Notes: a model not told the origin generated them from the sequence alone. A stretch of DNA of 64,000 nucleotides from Compostibacillus humi (GCF_014637175.1 NZ_BMEV01000009.1:1-64000); one strand, 5' to 3'. Numbered from the stretch's first letter, positions 8,682-17,124 are shown. Made by a program: numbers and translations.

Positions 8682-9125
8682 CGGCTGCCGTTGAGCAATT
8701 TCCTTTGCGACCCGTTCGGTAAACTCCCTCCCCAGCTTTGGCACTTTTGCTTTCAATACCGAGTTCATCATTGGCCCCATCATGCCTTTCGCCGATATTT
8801 CCAATGAGCCGGTAATTTTCGTTTTCCTGTCTGTAATCGGGGCGGCGGTAAAATAGCCTTGACCAGAACAAGGATAATCGATTACGGATAAGGAAAAAGC
8901 AATGAATGTGGGCGCCTGCACTTCCGTTAATTCAACTTGCACAGAAATTTGTTTCCGCACTTTCCCTATTTCCCCTTGCAGCTTCCATATGGACTTTTGC
9001 GAATCGAGCTTCCAATGTTCTACGTATCCAGGCAGGAGCGGCGCCCAATGATCAAAATCTTTTACAAAATTCCAGATAACAGAAATTGGCAGATCCATTT
9101 CGACATGATGAATGCCTGATGCCAA
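8670..9125 (-). CDS. CoxG-like SRPBCC family protein
   Basis: 151-residue START/SRPBCC-fold protein resembling the CO dehydrogenase subunit G family (CoxG), probably a small-ligand or lipid-binding protein. The start is TTG 9125, 7 nt after AAAGGAGG, giving an N terminus MASGIHHVEMDLPI that aligns with the family's first strand. The longer open frame to 9176 has no ribosome binding site. The middle GYVEHWKLD and C-terminal helix GREFTERVAKEIA fit the fold. No CO dehydrogenase genes are nearby, so the historical name should not be taken as function. Confidence 0.8.
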   Translation of the reverse strand: MASGIHHVEMDLPISVIWNFVKDFDHWAPLLPGYVEHWKLDSQKSIWKLQGEIGKVRKQISVQVELTEVQAPTFIAFSLSVIDYPCSGQGYFTAAPITDRKTKITGSLEISAKGMMGPMMNSVLKAKVPKLGREFTERVAKEIAQRQPLFV

Positions 9126-9276
9126 AAAAATACCTCCTTTAATCAATGCATGCACGCTTATTATATGGCAGGGCAAAAAGAATTAGACCAAGGTTTCGTA
9201 TAATTTAATTTCTAAAGCAAAAATTAATAGGGAACAGAAGCAATTTCTGTTCAATACCGCCGAGGAGTGATTCACG

Positions 9277-9471
9277 TTGGCAAATCGTAATAAACTGGTA
9301 GTGCCTGGTGCCGAACAAGCATTGAATAACATGAAAGAGGAAATCGCAAGGGAATTCAATGTGGAACTGGGCGCAGACACGACTGCCCGGGAGAACGGAT
9401 CGGTGGGCGGCGAGATGGTTAAACGAATGATCCGAATCGCCGAAGAAAACATGAAAAATAAAAATCAGTAA
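9277..9471 (+). CDS. Alpha/beta-type small acid-soluble spore protein
   Basis: 64-residue SASP that coats and protects DNA in the forespore and is degraded at germination. It has both family signatures: the GPR protease cleavage region EFNVELGAD (about residues 28-36) and the C-terminal block GSVGGEMVKRMI (about 45-56). TTG 9277 start after GAGGAGTGA. Monocistronic with its own terminator, as usual for ssp genes. Forespore (sigma-G) expression is expected from the family; a clear sigma-G promoter was not confirmed by eye. Confidence 0.93.
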   Translation: MANRNKLVVPGAEQALNNMKEEIAREFNVELGADTTARENGSVGGEMVKRMIRIAEENMKNKNQ

Positions 9472-9482
9472 CGTAAGGCTTG

Positions 9483-9513
9483 AAGCTGTGGCGTAATGTC
9501 ACAGCTTTTTTTG
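9483..9513 (+). terminator. Terminator of the SASP gene
   Basis: 8-bp stem AAGCTGTG/CACAGCTT with a 9-nt loop followed by T7, 11 bp after the stop codon. Confidence 0.85.
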
Positions 9514-9548
9514 GCGGGGTATTCGGGGGATCAAAGGATGATAAGAAT

Positions 9549-10197
9549 ATCAGCTTACTGCGCAAGTTATCGGCGAACTTTGCAATAAATCGGCTTTCGG
9601 TGCAAGTTATCGGCGAATTTTTGCGATAAATCAGCTTTTTACGCAAGTATATCGGCAAACTTTAGCGATAAATCGGCTTTTTACGCAAGTATATCTGCGA
9701 ACTTTGCAATAAATCGGCTTACTGCGCAAGTATATCGGCAAACTTTGCAATAAATCGGCTTTCAGCGCAAGTTATCTGCGAACTTTGCGATAAATCGGCT
9801 TTCGGCGCAAGTATATCGGCGAACTTTTGCAATAAATCGGCTTTCAGCGCAAGTTATCGGCGAATTTTTGCGATAAATCGGCTTTCAGCGCAAGTATATC
9901 GGCGAATTTTTGCGATAAATCGGCTTACTGCGCAAGTATATCGGCGAACTTTGCAATAAATCGGCTTTTCTTTCGATTTATCGAGCGCTGATTTAAAAAT
10001 ATCGGCGATTTCCCAAAAATTTCGGCGTTTCGGGCTTAGATATCGGCGTTTTCCCAAAAATTTCGGCGTTTCGGGCATGGATATCGGCGATTTCCCAAAA
10101 ATTTCGTCCTAACTCCAAATATATCGAGCGCAGAAATAAATTTATCGGCTTTAAGCTTTATATCGGCTTAGCTCACTGATATATCGTCTTTTAAGCA
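9549..10197. repeat. Periodic intergenic repeat array 1 (keyword ATCGGC)
   Basis: About 650 bp with no gene. From 9549 to about 9966 there are roughly ten imperfect tandem units of 40-42 bp, each made of two half-units beginning ATCGGCGAACTTTGCAATAA and ATCGGCTTTCGGCGCAAGTAT. The ATCGG keyword therefore recurs every 20-21 bp. From about 9967 to 10197 the filler changes (TTTCCCAAAAATTTCGGCG) but the keyword spacing of about 18-22 bp persists. There are no unique spacers, so it is not CRISPR. The array lies between the convergent SASP and ilvE genes. Weak frames across it are repeat-coded and not credible genes. Confidence 0.9.
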
Positions 10198-10254
10198 TCT
10201 TCCAATATATTAGCGTTTGCACGTCGCCATATGCGGAAGCCCGCACAATCCCCG

Positions 10255-10291
10255 AAAAAATAAAAGGACGGCTCTAGCCATCCTTTTATTT
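10255..10291 (-). terminator. Terminator of ilvE
   Basis: Stem AAAAGGATGG/CCGTCCTTTT (one G-U pair) with a 6-nt loop. Read leftward it is followed by a T-run (complement of the A-run near 10256-10262). It overlaps the ilvE stop codon. Confidence 0.8.
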
Positions 10292-11377
10292 CACCTTGGA
10301 AGTTTCACAAACTTTGACCGTCCAGTTAAATGGGTCTTCGATTTTTCCGTATTGGATTCCGGTGATTGTATCATACACTTTTTTCGACAGTTCCCCGGTT
10401 TTGCACTCGTTGATGACGATATGTTTTCCTTCCCAGTAAAGTTCGCCGATCGGAGAAATTACTGCAGCCGTTCCGCTGCCAAAGGCTTCCTCCAGTTCTC
10501 CTTTTTCATACGCATCGTACATTTCTTCCATAGAAATGCGCCGCTCCGTTACAGGCAGGCCCCAATGTTTGAGCAAGTGGATAACCGAATCCCGTGTGAT
10601 CCCTGGAAGAATGCTGCCGTTAAGCGCAGGGGTAATGATTTCGCCGTTTACCTTGAAAAAGACGTTCATGCTGCCGACTTCTTCAATGTATTTCCGTTCT
10701 ACGCCATCCAGCCAAAGCACTTGGGAATAGCCTTCTTTTTCCACGATTTCTTGCGCCTTCAAGCTGGCAGCATAGTTTCCGCCCGTTTTTGCTTCCCCGG
10801 TGCCGCCTTTGACTGCCCGGACGTATTTATTTTCTACGGCAATTTTAACCGGATTGATGCCTTCTTTGTAGTAGGAGCCTACCGGTGACATAATTACGAT
10901 AAATTTATATTGATGGGCTGGTGCCACGCCTAAAAAAGGTTCTGTTGAGATGATAAACGGCCGGATGTAGAGGGACGTTCCTTCTGCATCAGGCACCCAT
11001 TCCTGGTCGATTTCCACCAATTTTTTGATCGCCTTCACGAGGAATGCTTCATCAATCGGAGGAATGACGAGCCGTTCATTTGATCTGTTCATGCGCTCCA
11101 TATTTTTTTCCGGGCGAAACAGCTGAACCGACCCGGATTTTGTCCGGAATGCCTTTAACCCTTCAAATACCGACTGTCCATAATGGAAAATCATTGCCGC
11201 CGGATCCAATGTAATCGGCTGATACGGGACAATGCTCGCGTTATGCCAGCCGATTCCCTCCGTGTAGTCCATGACAAACATGTGGTCCGTAAAAATGCGG
11301 CCGAATACGAGTTCAACTGCTTTTGGCTTTTCTTTTTTCGATTGACTGAGCTCCACACGAATTGACTGTTCTTCCAT
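10286..11377 (-). CDS. ilvE: Branched-chain amino acid aminotransferase
   Basis: 363-residue PLP enzyme of fold type IV, catalysing the last step of valine, leucine and isoleucine synthesis with glutamate as amino donor, and the first step of their breakdown. Visible motifs: substrate-loop region HYGQSVFEGLKAFR (about residues 66-79), the PLP lysine in AVKGGTGEAKTGGNYAAS, and the class IV signature from YIEEVGSMNVFF to LNGSILPGITRDS. Length matches the long (about 360 aa) subgroup. ATG 11377 follows AAGGGG. Monocistronic, with a CodY-like site over its promoter, in keeping with the ilv-leu operon 6 kb away. Confidence 0.93.
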   Translation of the reverse strand: MEEQSIRVELSQSKKEKPKAVELVFGRIFTDHMFVMDYTEGIGWHNASIVPYQPITLDPAAMIFHYGQSVFEGLKAFRTKSGSVQLFRPEKNMERMNRSNERLVIPPIDEAFLVKAIKKLVEIDQEWVPDAEGTSLYIRPFIISTEPFLGVAPAHQYKFIVIMSPVGSYYKEGINPVKIAVENKYVRAVKGGTGEAKTGGNYAASLKAQEIVEKEGYSQVLWLDGVERKYIEEVGSMNVFFKVNGEIITPALNGSILPGITRDSVIHLLKHWGLPVTERRISMEEMYDAYEKGELEEAFGSGTAAVISPIGELYWEGKHIVINECKTGELSKKVYDTITGIQYGKIEDPFNWTVKVCETSKVK

Positions 11378-11418
11378 TTGTATTATCCCCTTAGATTAAA
11401 AGTTTTTATATATGATAA

Positions 11419-11459
11419 ATTATATTTATCTTTTAAGCAATACCAATTTTCAAAAAGAT
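11419..11459 (-). promoter_or_regulatory. ilvE promoter with overlapping CodY-like box
   Basis: Leftward TTGGTA (11441-11446), 16-nt spacer, TATAAT (11419-11424). On the plus strand 11445-11459 reads AATTTTCAAAAAGAT, matching 12 of 15 positions of the CodY consensus AATTTTCWGAAAATT and overlapping the -35. CodY repression of the branched-chain aminotransferase gene is established in B. subtilis; binding here is inferred. Confidence 0.6.
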
Positions 11460-11576
11460 AGTATATTCTTATTACAACTTTTTCACTTATGAACGGCGAT
11501 TGTCCATCATTCCCCTTGGTCAATCTCCCTGTCTGGTATACAATGGCAGTATAAAGCGTTGGAAAGGGTGGAACCG

Positions 11577-12350
11577 GTGAAGGCGATTTTTTTTGACTTG
11601 GACGACACGCTGCTCTGGGATGAACGCAGCATACAGTTAGCCTTCGAAGATACGTGCGAATTGGCAAAACGAAAATATGAACTCGACCCGAAAGTGCTGG
11701 AGGAAAATACAAGAAAAGCAGCAAGGGAATTATACGAAAGTTATGACGTATATCCGTTTACGCAAATGATCGGCATTAATCCCTTTGAAGGGCTATGGGG
11801 AGAATTCCGTGACGAAGGGAAAGGGTTTCAGCAGCTAAAGGAAATCGCTCCCGAATACCGGAAAAAAGCATGGACAGAAGGATTGAAAGCAATGGGCGTG
11901 AATGACCCTGAATTCGGAGAGGAGCTCGGCGAAACCTTTCCCGCCATGCGAAAAAAGCACCCTCTTCTCTATGAGGATAGTTTGCCTGTTTTGCAAAAGT
12001 TAAAAGGGAAGTTTAAGCTCATTCTAATTACGAACGGCTCTCCAGATTTGCAAAAGACGAAACTGACATTAACACCGGAACTGGCTCCGTTGTTCGATGA
12101 AATTATCATTTCCGGTGATGTCGGCCGGGGAAAACCGGATCCGGTCATTTTTGAACATGCATTAAAGTTGGCTTCTGTGAAAGCGGAAGAGGCGATGATG
12201 GTCGGGGACAATTTAAATACGGACATCCTTGGAGCCAATCGGACGGGAATACCTTCTGCCTGGCTAAACCGGAAAGGGAAAAAGGCGAACCCGGATATTC
12301 GTCCGACGTATGAAATTACGAAGCTGGAACATTTGCTCGAGCTGCTGTAA
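11577..12350 (+). CDS. HAD family hydrolase (YsaA/YjjG-like)
   Basis: 257-residue haloacid-dehalogenase-fold phosphatase. The nucleophile motif I is FFDLDDTLLWD near the N terminus, motif II LITNGS (about 144), the motif III lysine in GRGKPDPVIF (about 185) and motif IV GDNLNTDILGA (about 210). The helical cap lies between motifs I and II. The GTG 11577 start is chosen because GGAAAGGGTGG lies just upstream; an earlier ATG at 11559 would sit within or before that site. Substrate unknown; relatives act on nucleotides or small phosphates. Divergent from ilvE and followed by a terminator. Confidence 0.85.
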   Translation: MKAIFFDLDDTLLWDERSIQLAFEDTCELAKRKYELDPKVLEENTRKAARELYESYDVYPFTQMIGINPFEGLWGEFRDEGKGFQQLKEIAPEYRKKAWTEGLKAMGVNDPEFGEELGETFPAMRKKHPLLYEDSLPVLQKLKGKFKLILITNGSPDLQKTKLTLTPELAPLFDEIIISGDVGRGKPDPVIFEHALKLASVKAEEAMMVGDNLNTDILGANRTGIPSAWLNRKGKKANPDIRPTYEITKLEHLLELL

Positions 12351-12377
12351 CGGTTCACAATGGTGAACCGTTTTTTC
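12349..12377 (+). terminator. Terminator of the HAD hydrolase gene
   Basis: Stem ACGGTTCAC/GTGAACCGT with a 4-nt loop and T6, starting at the stop codon. Confidence 0.85.
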
Positions 12378-12442
12378 TTTTCGGCGTCACCAATTATAAT
12401 TCCTTGTGCTGGAGGCAAACTATCTTTATGGGAGGTGGACGC

Positions 12443-13297
12443 ATGGATAAAGAACTGCATTATGGGTCGGATTATAAATTCATCCCTGCCACTTCCGTCG
12501 GGAGCGGGGTCGGCACGGAAGTTTTGCCAGACTTGTATTGCTATACTGTGCAAATTGTCAATATTGTTCTCGTTGGCCGGGATAAAGACAATTTTGTGTT
12601 AGTCGATGCGGGCATGCCAGGTTCTGCTGAAAAAATTATCGCTGCGGTGGAGGAACGTTTCGGTGAAAACAGCCGGCCAAAAGCCATTGTGTTAACCCAC
12701 GGCCACTTTGACCACGTTGGTGCAGTCATTGAGCTGGTGAAACATTGGAATGTTCCCGTTTTCGCCCATGAACTGGAATTTCCATATTTGACAGGGCAGG
12801 AAAGTTATCCGGAGCCGGACCCGACGGTGGAAGGGGGGATGGTGGCAAAAATGTCGCCCCTGTTCCCGAATGAACCGATTGACATCGGAAGTGCACTGGA
12901 AATCCTGCCGAAAGATGGCACGGTTCGATACATGCCTGGCTTTCGCTGGATTCATACACCGGGGCATACGCCGGGACATGTCGCATTTTTCCGGGAAGAG
13001 GACAGGGCTTTAATTGCCGGGGACGCCTTTGTCACTGTGAAACAGGAATATTTGTATAAGGTGATGACCAAGGAGCAGGAAATAAGCGGGCCCCCAAGAT
13101 ATTTGACGACAGACTGGCAAAGCGCAAAGGAATCGGTAATGAAATTGGAAGCGCTGAAGCCGAAAATAGCGGTAACCGGCCATGGCCTGCCAATGTCTGG
13201 CGAAAACCTATCTCAAAGCCTGGAACAGTTAGTCCGGGACTTTGACCGCATTGCAAAGCCAGATTACGGCAAGTATGTAGATAAAAATTTGCATTGA
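12443..13297 (+). CDS. MBL-fold metallo-hydrolase
   Basis: 284-residue metallo-beta-lactamase-fold protein. The metal motif HGHFDHVG (HxHxDH, about residues 83-90), the second-shell His in HTPGHTPGHVAF (about 175-186), the bridging Asp in LIAGDAF, and a late His in VTGHGLPM are all present, so it should bind two metals. Substrate unknown; the nearest described relatives are glyoxalase II-like or lactonase-like enzymes. ATG 12443 follows GGGAGGTGG. The upstream in-frame start at 12404 lacks a ribosome binding site. Downstream lies repeat array 2. Confidence 0.85.
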   Translation: MDKELHYGSDYKFIPATSVGSGVGTEVLPDLYCYTVQIVNIVLVGRDKDNFVLVDAGMPGSAEKIIAAVEERFGENSRPKAIVLTHGHFDHVGAVIELVKHWNVPVFAHELEFPYLTGQESYPEPDPTVEGGMVAKMSPLFPNEPIDIGSALEILPKDGTVRYMPGFRWIHTPGHTPGHVAFFREEDRALIAGDAFVTVKQEYLYKVMTKEQEISGPPRYLTTDWQSAKESVMKLEALKPKIAVTGHGLPMSGENLSQSLEQLVRDFDRIAKPDYGKYVDKNLH

Positions 13298-13307
13298 TGA
13301 TCGGGGA

Positions 13308-13850
13308 CCGCTGAAATATTTGAGGGATGATTAGAATTAGATGCTGGAAAGCTGAAAATTTTTGATATGCGCTGAGTCGATGGGGCAAACCGTTAGAATC
13401 AAAGCGAATCGCTGAATAATTTGGCGAACTGTAAGAAAAAAACAGGTAACCGCTGAAAAACTTGCAGAAGCGCTGAATATTCGGCTGGGAGCGTTAGAAT
13501 CCTCCCGCACCGCTGAAAACGGTGAAAAACCGTTAGAAAAAACAAGAGAAAAGCTGAATTTTTCAGAACAACGCTGAATCGATGGGGCAAACCGTTAGAA
13601 TCAAAGCGAATCGCTGAATAATTTGGTGAACCGTAAGAAAAATGCAGGAAAACGCTGAAAAACTTGTAGAAGCGCTGAATATTCGTCTGGGAGCGTTAGA
13701 ATCCGCCCGAACCGCTGAAAACGGCGAAAAACCGTTAGAAAAAACAAGAGAAAAGCTGAATTTTTCAGAATATCGCTGAATAAAAAGAGGATACCGTTAG
13801 AATCAAGGCAATCCGCTGAATAATCATAGAGAAAAGCTGGGCAAAAATAA
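13308..13850. repeat. Periodic intergenic repeat array 2 (keywords CGCTGAA and CGTTAGAA)
   Basis: About 540 bp without a gene, built of short words CGCTGAA and CCGTTAGAA recurring every 18-22 bp with variable filler. It contains a 202-bp tandem duplication (13370-13571 and 13572-13773) with only scattered substitutions and two compensating-length changes. Keywords outside the duplication (before 13370 and after 13773) keep the same spacing, so the periodicity predates the duplication. It lies between the convergent MBL-fold and serA genes. Confidence 0.9.
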
Positions 13851-13868
13851 GGAGCACACCGGTTACAT

Positions 13869-13911
13869 CAAAAAAAGTTCCAATTCCTCGACAAGAGAAA
13901 TTGGAACTTCT
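13869..13911 (-). terminator. Terminator of the serA operon
   Basis: Stem AAGTTCCAATT/AATTGGAACTT. Read leftward it is followed by a T-run (complement of the A-run at 13870-13876). Downstream of serA. Confidence 0.85.
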
Positions 13912-13955
13912 TATGGCTGTTGTGCGCAGCGGTGCAGCTTCAAACCGCCGCTATT

Positions 13956-15542
13956 CTACAAATCTATCGCTACAACGTCGTTGATTTCCTGCAGTTTCTT
14001 TAATTCCTCTAAAGCAGCATCGTCCAAATGCCGGTCAATTGTCAGCATCATCATGGCGCTTCCGCCGACATCGGAACGATCCACCTGCATCGTTGCAATG
14101 TTTATATCGTGTTTTGCCAAAATGCTTCCCATCCGTCCGATCACCCCAGGCATATCAATATGCTGGATAAATACCATATGCCCTTTAGGGGTGACGTCCA
14201 CACTATAGTCATCCACTTTCACTATCCGCGGACCGAGGCCGTTCAGCAGCGTCCCCGATACTCTTCGCGTTTGGGATTTTGTTTTGATTTCCACCGTAAT
14301 TAAATTCGTAAAACCTTTATTGGACGAAGTTTTGCTTTCTCGCACCGTAATATCCCGGCGCTCCGCAAGATATAAGGCGTTTACGTCATTGACATGGCTT
14401 CCGAGATGGCGTTTTAAAATTCCTTTTACCGTGTTGCGGGTGAGAGGGCTAACCTCCACATCATACAATTCCCCGGAATAGTAAATATGGATTTCTTCTG
14501 CCACTTCCTTCACCAAATCAATCAGAAAGGCGCCTAATTTTTCTGCCAAATGGAAGTATGGTTCAATCGTTGCTAACACGTCTTTCGGCAGCGACGGCAA
14601 GTTGACCGGATTTTTTACCGGTTCCCCGTTTAAATACCGGATGACATCCCGGCTCACATCAATGGCGACAATTTCCTGGGCTTCCACTGTGCTTGCTCCC
14701 AAATGAGGGGTTGCCACGACTTGCGGCAATTCCAGCAGCCGATGTTCGTGGAACGGTTCCTCCTCAAACACGTCAAGGGCAGCGCCTGCCACTTTGCCGG
14801 AGACAATCGCATCGTACAAGGCATCCTCATCGATAATGCCTCCCCGGGCGCAGTTGACGATATAGACGCCGTCCTTCATTTTCGCAAAGGCGTCTGCATT
14901 AATTAAATGCCGTGTTTCTTTCATCAGCGGCGTATGCACCGTAATAAAATCTGCCTGCTGGATTACTTCTTCAAACGTGCCGCAGCCGATTCCCATTTTT
15001 TCCGCCTTTTCCTTCGTTAAAAACGGGTCATAGGCAATGACGTTCATCCGCTGTCCCTTCGCCCGGTATGCTACCTCACTGCCGATTCTTCCGAGACCGA
15101 TCACACCGAGGGTTTTATCTTTTAGCTCCACACCGACATATTTTTTCCGGTTCCATTCATGGTTTTTTAACGCCAAATAAGCTTGGGGAATGTTCCGGGA
15201 AAGGGCCATGATCATCGCCATCGTATGTTCGGCCGCCGAGTTCGTATTGCCATTCGGAGCATTGACGACGATAATCCCGTGCTCGGTGGCTGCTTCCAAG
15301 TCAATATTGTCCACCCCGACGCCGGCCCGGCCGATAATTTTTAAATTTTTTGCTTTGCTGATCAGGGAGCGGGTCACTTGCGTCTGGCTCCGGACGAGCA
15401 GCGCATCGAACCCGACAATTTTTTCCTCCAGTTGTTCCGGAGTCAGTTCGGTATCAACGACAACATGAATATTTTTTGCCTCCCGTAAAGGCTGAATTCC
15501 CTCTTCACTTAACGGGTCCGTGATTAAAACGTGAAAAGTCAT
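13956..15542 (-). CDS. serA: D-3-phosphoglycerate dehydrogenase
   Basis: 528-residue first enzyme of serine synthesis, oxidising 3-phosphoglycerate with NAD+. The catalytic and Rossmann domains occupy about residues 1-315: NAD motif GVIGLGRIGSEVA (about 146-158), catalytic Arg in NCARGGIIDE (about 235), Glu in FEEEP, and His in TPHLGAST (about 283). The intervening ASB domain and a C-terminal ACT domain (about 455-528, FIQHIDMPGVIGRMGSIL) give the long type 1 architecture and serine feedback control. The upstream aminotransferase gene overlaps its start by 4 bp, so the two are translationally coupled. Confidence 0.93.
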   Translation of the reverse strand: MTFHVLITDPLSEEGIQPLREAKNIHVVVDTELTPEQLEEKIVGFDALLVRSQTQVTRSLISKAKNLKIIGRAGVGVDNIDLEAATEHGIIVVNAPNGNTNSAAEHTMAMIMALSRNIPQAYLALKNHEWNRKKYVGVELKDKTLGVIGLGRIGSEVAYRAKGQRMNVIAYDPFLTKEKAEKMGIGCGTFEEVIQQADFITVHTPLMKETRHLINADAFAKMKDGVYIVNCARGGIIDEDALYDAIVSGKVAGAALDVFEEEPFHEHRLLELPQVVATPHLGASTVEAQEIVAIDVSRDVIRYLNGEPVKNPVNLPSLPKDVLATIEPYFHLAEKLGAFLIDLVKEVAEEIHIYYSGELYDVEVSPLTRNTVKGILKRHLGSHVNDVNALYLAERRDITVRESKTSSNKGFTNLITVEIKTKSQTRRVSGTLLNGLGPRIVKVDDYSVDVTPKGHMVFIQHIDMPGVIGRMGSILAKHDINIATMQVDRSDVGGSAMMMLTIDRHLDDAALEELKKLQEINDVVAIDL

Positions 15543-16699
15543 TTCTGTCCCTCCTGGTTGACGTAAATTTCCTGGGCTGCCTGTACTCCTTTTCCTAGCT
15601 CAATCGATTTCCCGATTTTCGTTAAGCCGATTTCCAGCAGGCTGATTGTCTGCAGCACGTCGGCCGGGGAGCAATAGCCCATGTGGCCGATGCGGAAAAT
15701 TTGTCCTTTCAAATGCTGCTGCCCGCCGGCAAGGGTCAGGCCAAAGTCTTCCTTCACTGCTTTCCGCAGCATTTCCGGGTCAAAATCAGCCGGTTTTACT
15801 GCCGTAACCGTAGGCGATGCATCCGAATCAGCGGTAAACAAAGGAATGTCGAGCGCCTGGAAAGCGGCCCGCGTCATTTTCATCATAAGCTGATGCCGCC
15901 GATACACTTCCTCCAATCCTTCTTCCTCCAGCAGCTTAAGCACTTCCTGCAGTCCGTATAAAAGGGAGACGGCCGGGGTAAAAGGAGTGGAGTTTTTCTC
16001 CAAGTTATCTCGATATTTTCTTAGATCGAAATAAAAGCGGGAGCGGTTATTTTCTTCCATCGCCTTCCATGCCCGCTTGCTTGCAGCAATAAAGGTCAAT
16101 CCCGCCGGCAGCATGAGCGCTTTTTGCGAACCGGTTACGACAACATCGACACCCCATTCGTCCATCTTTGTTTCTGCGCCGCCGACAGCGGATACCCCGT
16201 CAACAATAACAAGGGCATTGGAATATTGCCGCACTGCTTTCGCGATATCTGCAACCGGGTTCAGCACCCCGGTGGACGTTTCGCAATATGTACAAAAGAC
16301 AGCGGAAATGCCCGGATGCTGCTGCAGCAGATGGGCCACCTTTTCCGAATGGACTGCTTCACCCCAAGGGACGTCAAGCCGGTGATAGCGAATTTCATAT
16401 GCATCGCAAATTTTGGCAAACCGATCGCCGAATGCTCCGGTAACAATGACAAGAACTTCATCGCCCGGCTTCACCGTATTGACGACAGCCGTCTCCAGTC
16501 CGGCGGTGCCGCTTCCTGCAAGAACGAGCACTTCCTCTTCCGTGCCAAAAACCGGCTTTAATTTTGGTGTGATATCCTCTAGCAGTTCCTTTGCTTCATC
16601 CCCGCGATGGCCGATCATCGGCTGGGACATTGCCCGCTGCACCCTCGGCGGAATCGGGGTCGGTCCCGGAATTCTAAGTATTTGCTGGTCAGGTAACAA
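15539..16699 (-). CDS. Class V aminotransferase (alanine-glyoxylate/serine type)
   Basis: 386-residue fold type I PLP aminotransferase of the alanine-glyoxylate / serine-pyruvate group. The N terminus LRIPGPTPIPPRVQRAM and the PLP lysine in TGSQKALMLPAGL (about residue 195) are typical. TTG 16699 start after GGAAAGGGG. It is the promoter-proximal gene of a two-gene operon with serA and overlaps it by 4 bp. This context suggests a role in serine metabolism, possibly transamination of 3-phosphohydroxypyruvate or serine-glyoxylate exchange. It is not a classical SerC, and the exact reaction is inferred only from context. Confidence 0.8.
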   Translation of the reverse strand: MLPDQQILRIPGPTPIPPRVQRAMSQPMIGHRGDEAKELLEDITPKLKPVFGTEEEVLVLAGSGTAGLETAVVNTVKPGDEVLVIVTGAFGDRFAKICDAYEIRYHRLDVPWGEAVHSEKVAHLLQQHPGISAVFCTYCETSTGVLNPVADIAKAVRQYSNALVIVDGVSAVGGAETKMDEWGVDVVVTGSQKALMLPAGLTFIAASKRAWKAMEENNRSRFYFDLRKYRDNLEKNSTPFTPAVSLLYGLQEVLKLLEEEGLEEVYRRHQLMMKMTRAAFQALDIPLFTADSDASPTVTAVKPADFDPEMLRKAVKEDFGLTLAGGQQHLKGQIFRIGHMGYCSPADVLQTISLLEIGLTKIGKSIELGKGVQAAQEIYVNQEGQK

Positions 16700-16757
16700 T
16701 GGTGATTTCCCCTTTCCGATGTAAACTTATTTACAAATTTTCGTGCATTTGTTGTTA

Positions 16758-16785
16758 AATATAGCAGTAATATCGGAGGTGTCAA
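16758..16785 (-). promoter_or_regulatory. Sigma-A promoter of the aminotransferase-serA operon
   Basis: Leftward TTGACA (16780-16785), 16-nt spacer, TATATT (16758-16763), about 60 bp upstream of the TTG start. It diverges from the ilv-leu promoter, with about 170 bp of AT-rich sequence between the two -35 elements. Confidence 0.7.
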
Positions 16786-16898
16786 TGACTTTTTGCATCA
16801 CCAAAAGGTAAAAATTTGCAAATTTTTTCTGTAAAGCGGTTACATTCATTTTTGTAACAAAAAATTTACAAATGATGGAAAGTCAATGCTGACCGTTA

Positions 16899-16912
16899 TG
16901 TAAACGTATACA
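16899..16912 (+). promoter_or_regulatory. CcpA cre-like site upstream of ilvB
   Basis: TGTAAACGTATACA fits the cre consensus (TGWAARCGYTWNCW) with one mismatch. It is centred about 85-90 bp upstream of the expected transcription start. In B. subtilis CcpA activates ilv-leu from a cre at a similar distance, so activation rather than repression is the likely role. Confidence 0.6.
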
Positions 16913-16957
16913 ATATATTGCACTTGGCAAAAAATTAAAAAAGTTTACAAAAACCTA

Positions 16958-16986
16958 TTGACCTTCTTGGCAAAACGTTATATTAT
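16958..16986 (+). promoter_or_regulatory. Sigma-A promoter of the ilv-leu operon
   Basis: TTGACC (16958-16963), 17-nt spacer, TATTAT (16981-16986). A weak CodY-like sequence (about 10 of 15) overlaps the start region near 16991-17005. The leader from here to ilvB is about 500 nt and contains the T-box. Confidence 0.75.
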
Positions 16987-17124
16987 TATCGGCAATATCA
17001 GAAATCTCCCATAATTCACAGTTAAAAATATTGGGGGAAAATAAAAAACGATGCATTCATTTTTTCAAATATTAACTTCAATTTGTTAAATCATTATTAC
17101 GGTAAATCAAAAAATAAGCGGAAA

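Noticed and set aside
9195-9230. Sigma-G promoter of the SASP gene
   Set aside because: GTATA and an A/T-rich -10-like word are present, but spacing and the CATNNTA core do not match well enough to annotate.
9549-9966. Possible CRISPR array
   Set aside because: The units abut each other without unique spacers, vary in sequence, and no cas genes are present.
9854-10078. Open frame of 74 codons across repeat array 1 (minus strand)
   Set aside because: It is a translation of the repeats (recurring SRFIAKIRRYTC), with no ribosome binding site.
10217-10888. 223-codon plus-strand frame opposite ilvE
   Set aside because: Antisense shadow of ilvE that also crosses its terminator.
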